This document shows positions 5,107-5,908 of a stretch of DNA of 5,908 bases, piece after piece. The stretch is taken from assembly GCA_002452315.1 (NCBI GenBank), contig DKFH01000202.1, forward strand, positions 1-5,908, read 5' to 3'. Under the pieces are notes generated by a model, which was not told the DNA's origin, searched no databases, and was given only the letters and a program-made list of their open reading frames with translations. Source of the DNA: Anaerolineaceae bacterium UBA6801 (GTDB lineage: Bacteria; Chloroflexota; Anaerolineae; Anaerolineales; Anaerolineaceae). Position 1 is the first letter of the stretch; the number at the start of each line of letters is the position of its first letter. The translations under genes and the position numbers were made by a program.

Positions 5107-5908
5107 GCTGAAAAATCCTTTGGGCTTGGGCTTTATCGCGTTCGATTTGTGCCAGCAGGGCATCCGCGCCAGAAAATTTTTGCTCATCCCTGAGCTTTTG
5201 GATAAATTCCAGCTCGAGCATTTCACCATAGATATTTTGGGGAAAATCCAGGATATGCGTTTCGACATTCACCAGGGATTGAGTTTCAAAGGTCGGTCGA
5301 TAGCCAATATTGGTGAGCCCCCGGTATACCTGGCCTTGCAGGTGTACACGGGTGGCATACACGCCCACTGCCGGCAGTTTCTTGTGCGGCCAGTGGTCAA
5401 TATTGGCCGTGGGCAAGCCGATCCGCCCACCACGGTCAGACCCATGCCTCACCTCGCCAGATACGGTGTAAAGACGCCCTAACAACTCTCCAGCCTGGTC
5501 GACCGCGCCCTGCTCCAACAATTGCCGGATGCGCGTGGAGGAGACCTCCTGGGTGCCCAGGTCGATGTGCGGGAAGGTTTCCACCCTGAAGCCCTGTGCC
5601 TGTCCAATCTGCTGTAAGACAGGGAGCGTCCCGTGGCGGCCTTTTCCCAGCGCAAAATCCTCGCCAACCATCAAGTGTGTCAGCCCCATGGTATACCGGA
5701 GCTTTGTCAAGAACTCCTCCGCCGACAGGGCTGCAAATTCGTGATCAAACCGAAATGTGATCACCCGATCAACCCCCAAAGCCAGCAATTGGTGTTCCTT
5801 TTCACGGGGCGTTGAGAGGTAATAAGGCTGTTGGGGTTGGTTGAAAAATACGTAGGGGTTGGGGAAAAAGGTGACTACCAGCACAGCCAGGTCCTGCGGC
5901 TGAGCTTC
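5096..5908 (-). CDS. ribF: Bifunctional riboflavin kinase/FAD synthetase, 5' end cut
   Basis: RibF phosphorylates riboflavin to FMN and adenylates FMN to FAD in the cytoplasm. The visible 270 residues run open to the right edge; about 40 N-terminal residues, including the usual nucleotide-binding G-x-F-D-G-x-H region, are missing. Seen in order: TFFPNP (13-18; usually T-F-x-P-H-P, here N for H), GEDFALGKGRHG (82-93) and SSTRIR (123-128) of the adenylyltransferase domain, then GRIGLPTANI (161-170), NIGYRPTF (200-207), VETH (215-218, with the glutamate thought to act as base) and LRDEQKF (239-245) of the kinase domain. The stop codon lies inside the start of thyX, so the flavin producer and a flavin enzyme are made together. 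An in-frame GTG at 5884 is too far inside the family homology to be the real start. Confidence 0.96.
   Translation of the reverse strand, partial: EAQPQDLAVLVVTFFPNPYVFFNQPQQPYYLSTPREKEHQLLALGVDRVITFRFDHEFAALSAEEFLTKLRYTMGLTHLMVGEDFALGKGRHGTLPVLQQIGQAQGFRVETFPHIDLGTQEVSSTRIRQLLEQGAVDQAGELLGRLYTVSGEVRHGSDRGGRIGLPTANIDHWPHKKLPAVGVYATRVHLQGQVYRGLTNIGYRPTFETQSLVNVETHILDFPQNIYGEMLELEFIQKLRDEQKFSGADALLAQIERDKAQAQRIFQHDE
5116..5120 (-). promoter_or_regulatory. Weak ribosome binding site of thyX, inside ribF
   Basis: The minus strand reads AAGGATTTTTCAGCATG, with AAGGA nine bases from the ATG at 5106. The site is weak and lies within the last codons of ribF, so ribosomes ending ribF probably help start thyX. 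It supports the 5106 start over the upstream ATG at 5268. Confidence 0.55.

Noticed and set aside
5107..5268. A longer thyX beginning at the ATG at 5268 (532 residues)
   Set aside because: The extra 54 residues lie entirely in the coding sequence of ribF and have no ThyX character, while ThyX-like sequence begins at the ATG at 5106, which has a ribosome site and forms a coupled overlap.
5860..5884. ribF beginning at the GTG at 5884
   Set aside because: The frame stays open to the window edge with family-like sequence before this codon, and RibF needs an N-terminal nucleotide-binding region that is absent here, so the gene is simply cut.

Overview
All recognisable genes read on the minus strand, so transcription runs from the right edge to the left. 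The gene content suggests a Chloroflexota bacterium, probably Anaerolineae-like: a double-length ThyX, a lone TrpB2-type synthase behind a Trp T-box, moderately high GC genes, and a GTAGGGGCGA-type extragenic palindrome. This placement is from recalled family distributions and was not tested by a search.

Layout from right to left. (1) 5908-5096: ribF, bifunctional riboflavin kinase/FAD synthetase, cut by the window edge at its 5' end. (2) 5106-3670: a two-domain ThyX family protein whose start codon overlaps the end of ribF by 11 bases. (3) 3669-3535: a short gap with no clear signal. (4) 3534-2491: a CPBP/Abi family membrane protease. (5) 2490-2268: intergenic DNA with a perfect 28-base palindrome and a smaller inverted repeat. 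(6) 2267-1906: a strong sigma-70-type promoter and a complete T-box leader with UGG (Trp) specifier, antiterminator and terminator. (7) 1844-477: trpB2. (8) 435-401: a hairpin that probably terminates trpB2. (9) About 407 to the left edge: the start of an IS256-family insertion sequence, with the first 99 codons of its transposase.

Functional links. RibF makes FMN and FAD, and ThyX proteins use FAD, so the overlapping pair is a cofactor-supply and cofactor-user unit. The T-box reads uncharged tRNA-Trp (specifier UGG; the base facing the discriminator is C, matching the G73 usual in bacterial tRNA-Trp), so TrpB2 should be induced by tryptophan starvation. No trpA lies beside it, which fits use of free indole. 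The CPBP protease has no evident link to its neighbours.

No wholly new system is evident. The most interesting points are the complementary loss of active-site motif elements in the two ThyX halves, and the fully legible tRNA-Trp T-box on a stand-alone TrpB2.
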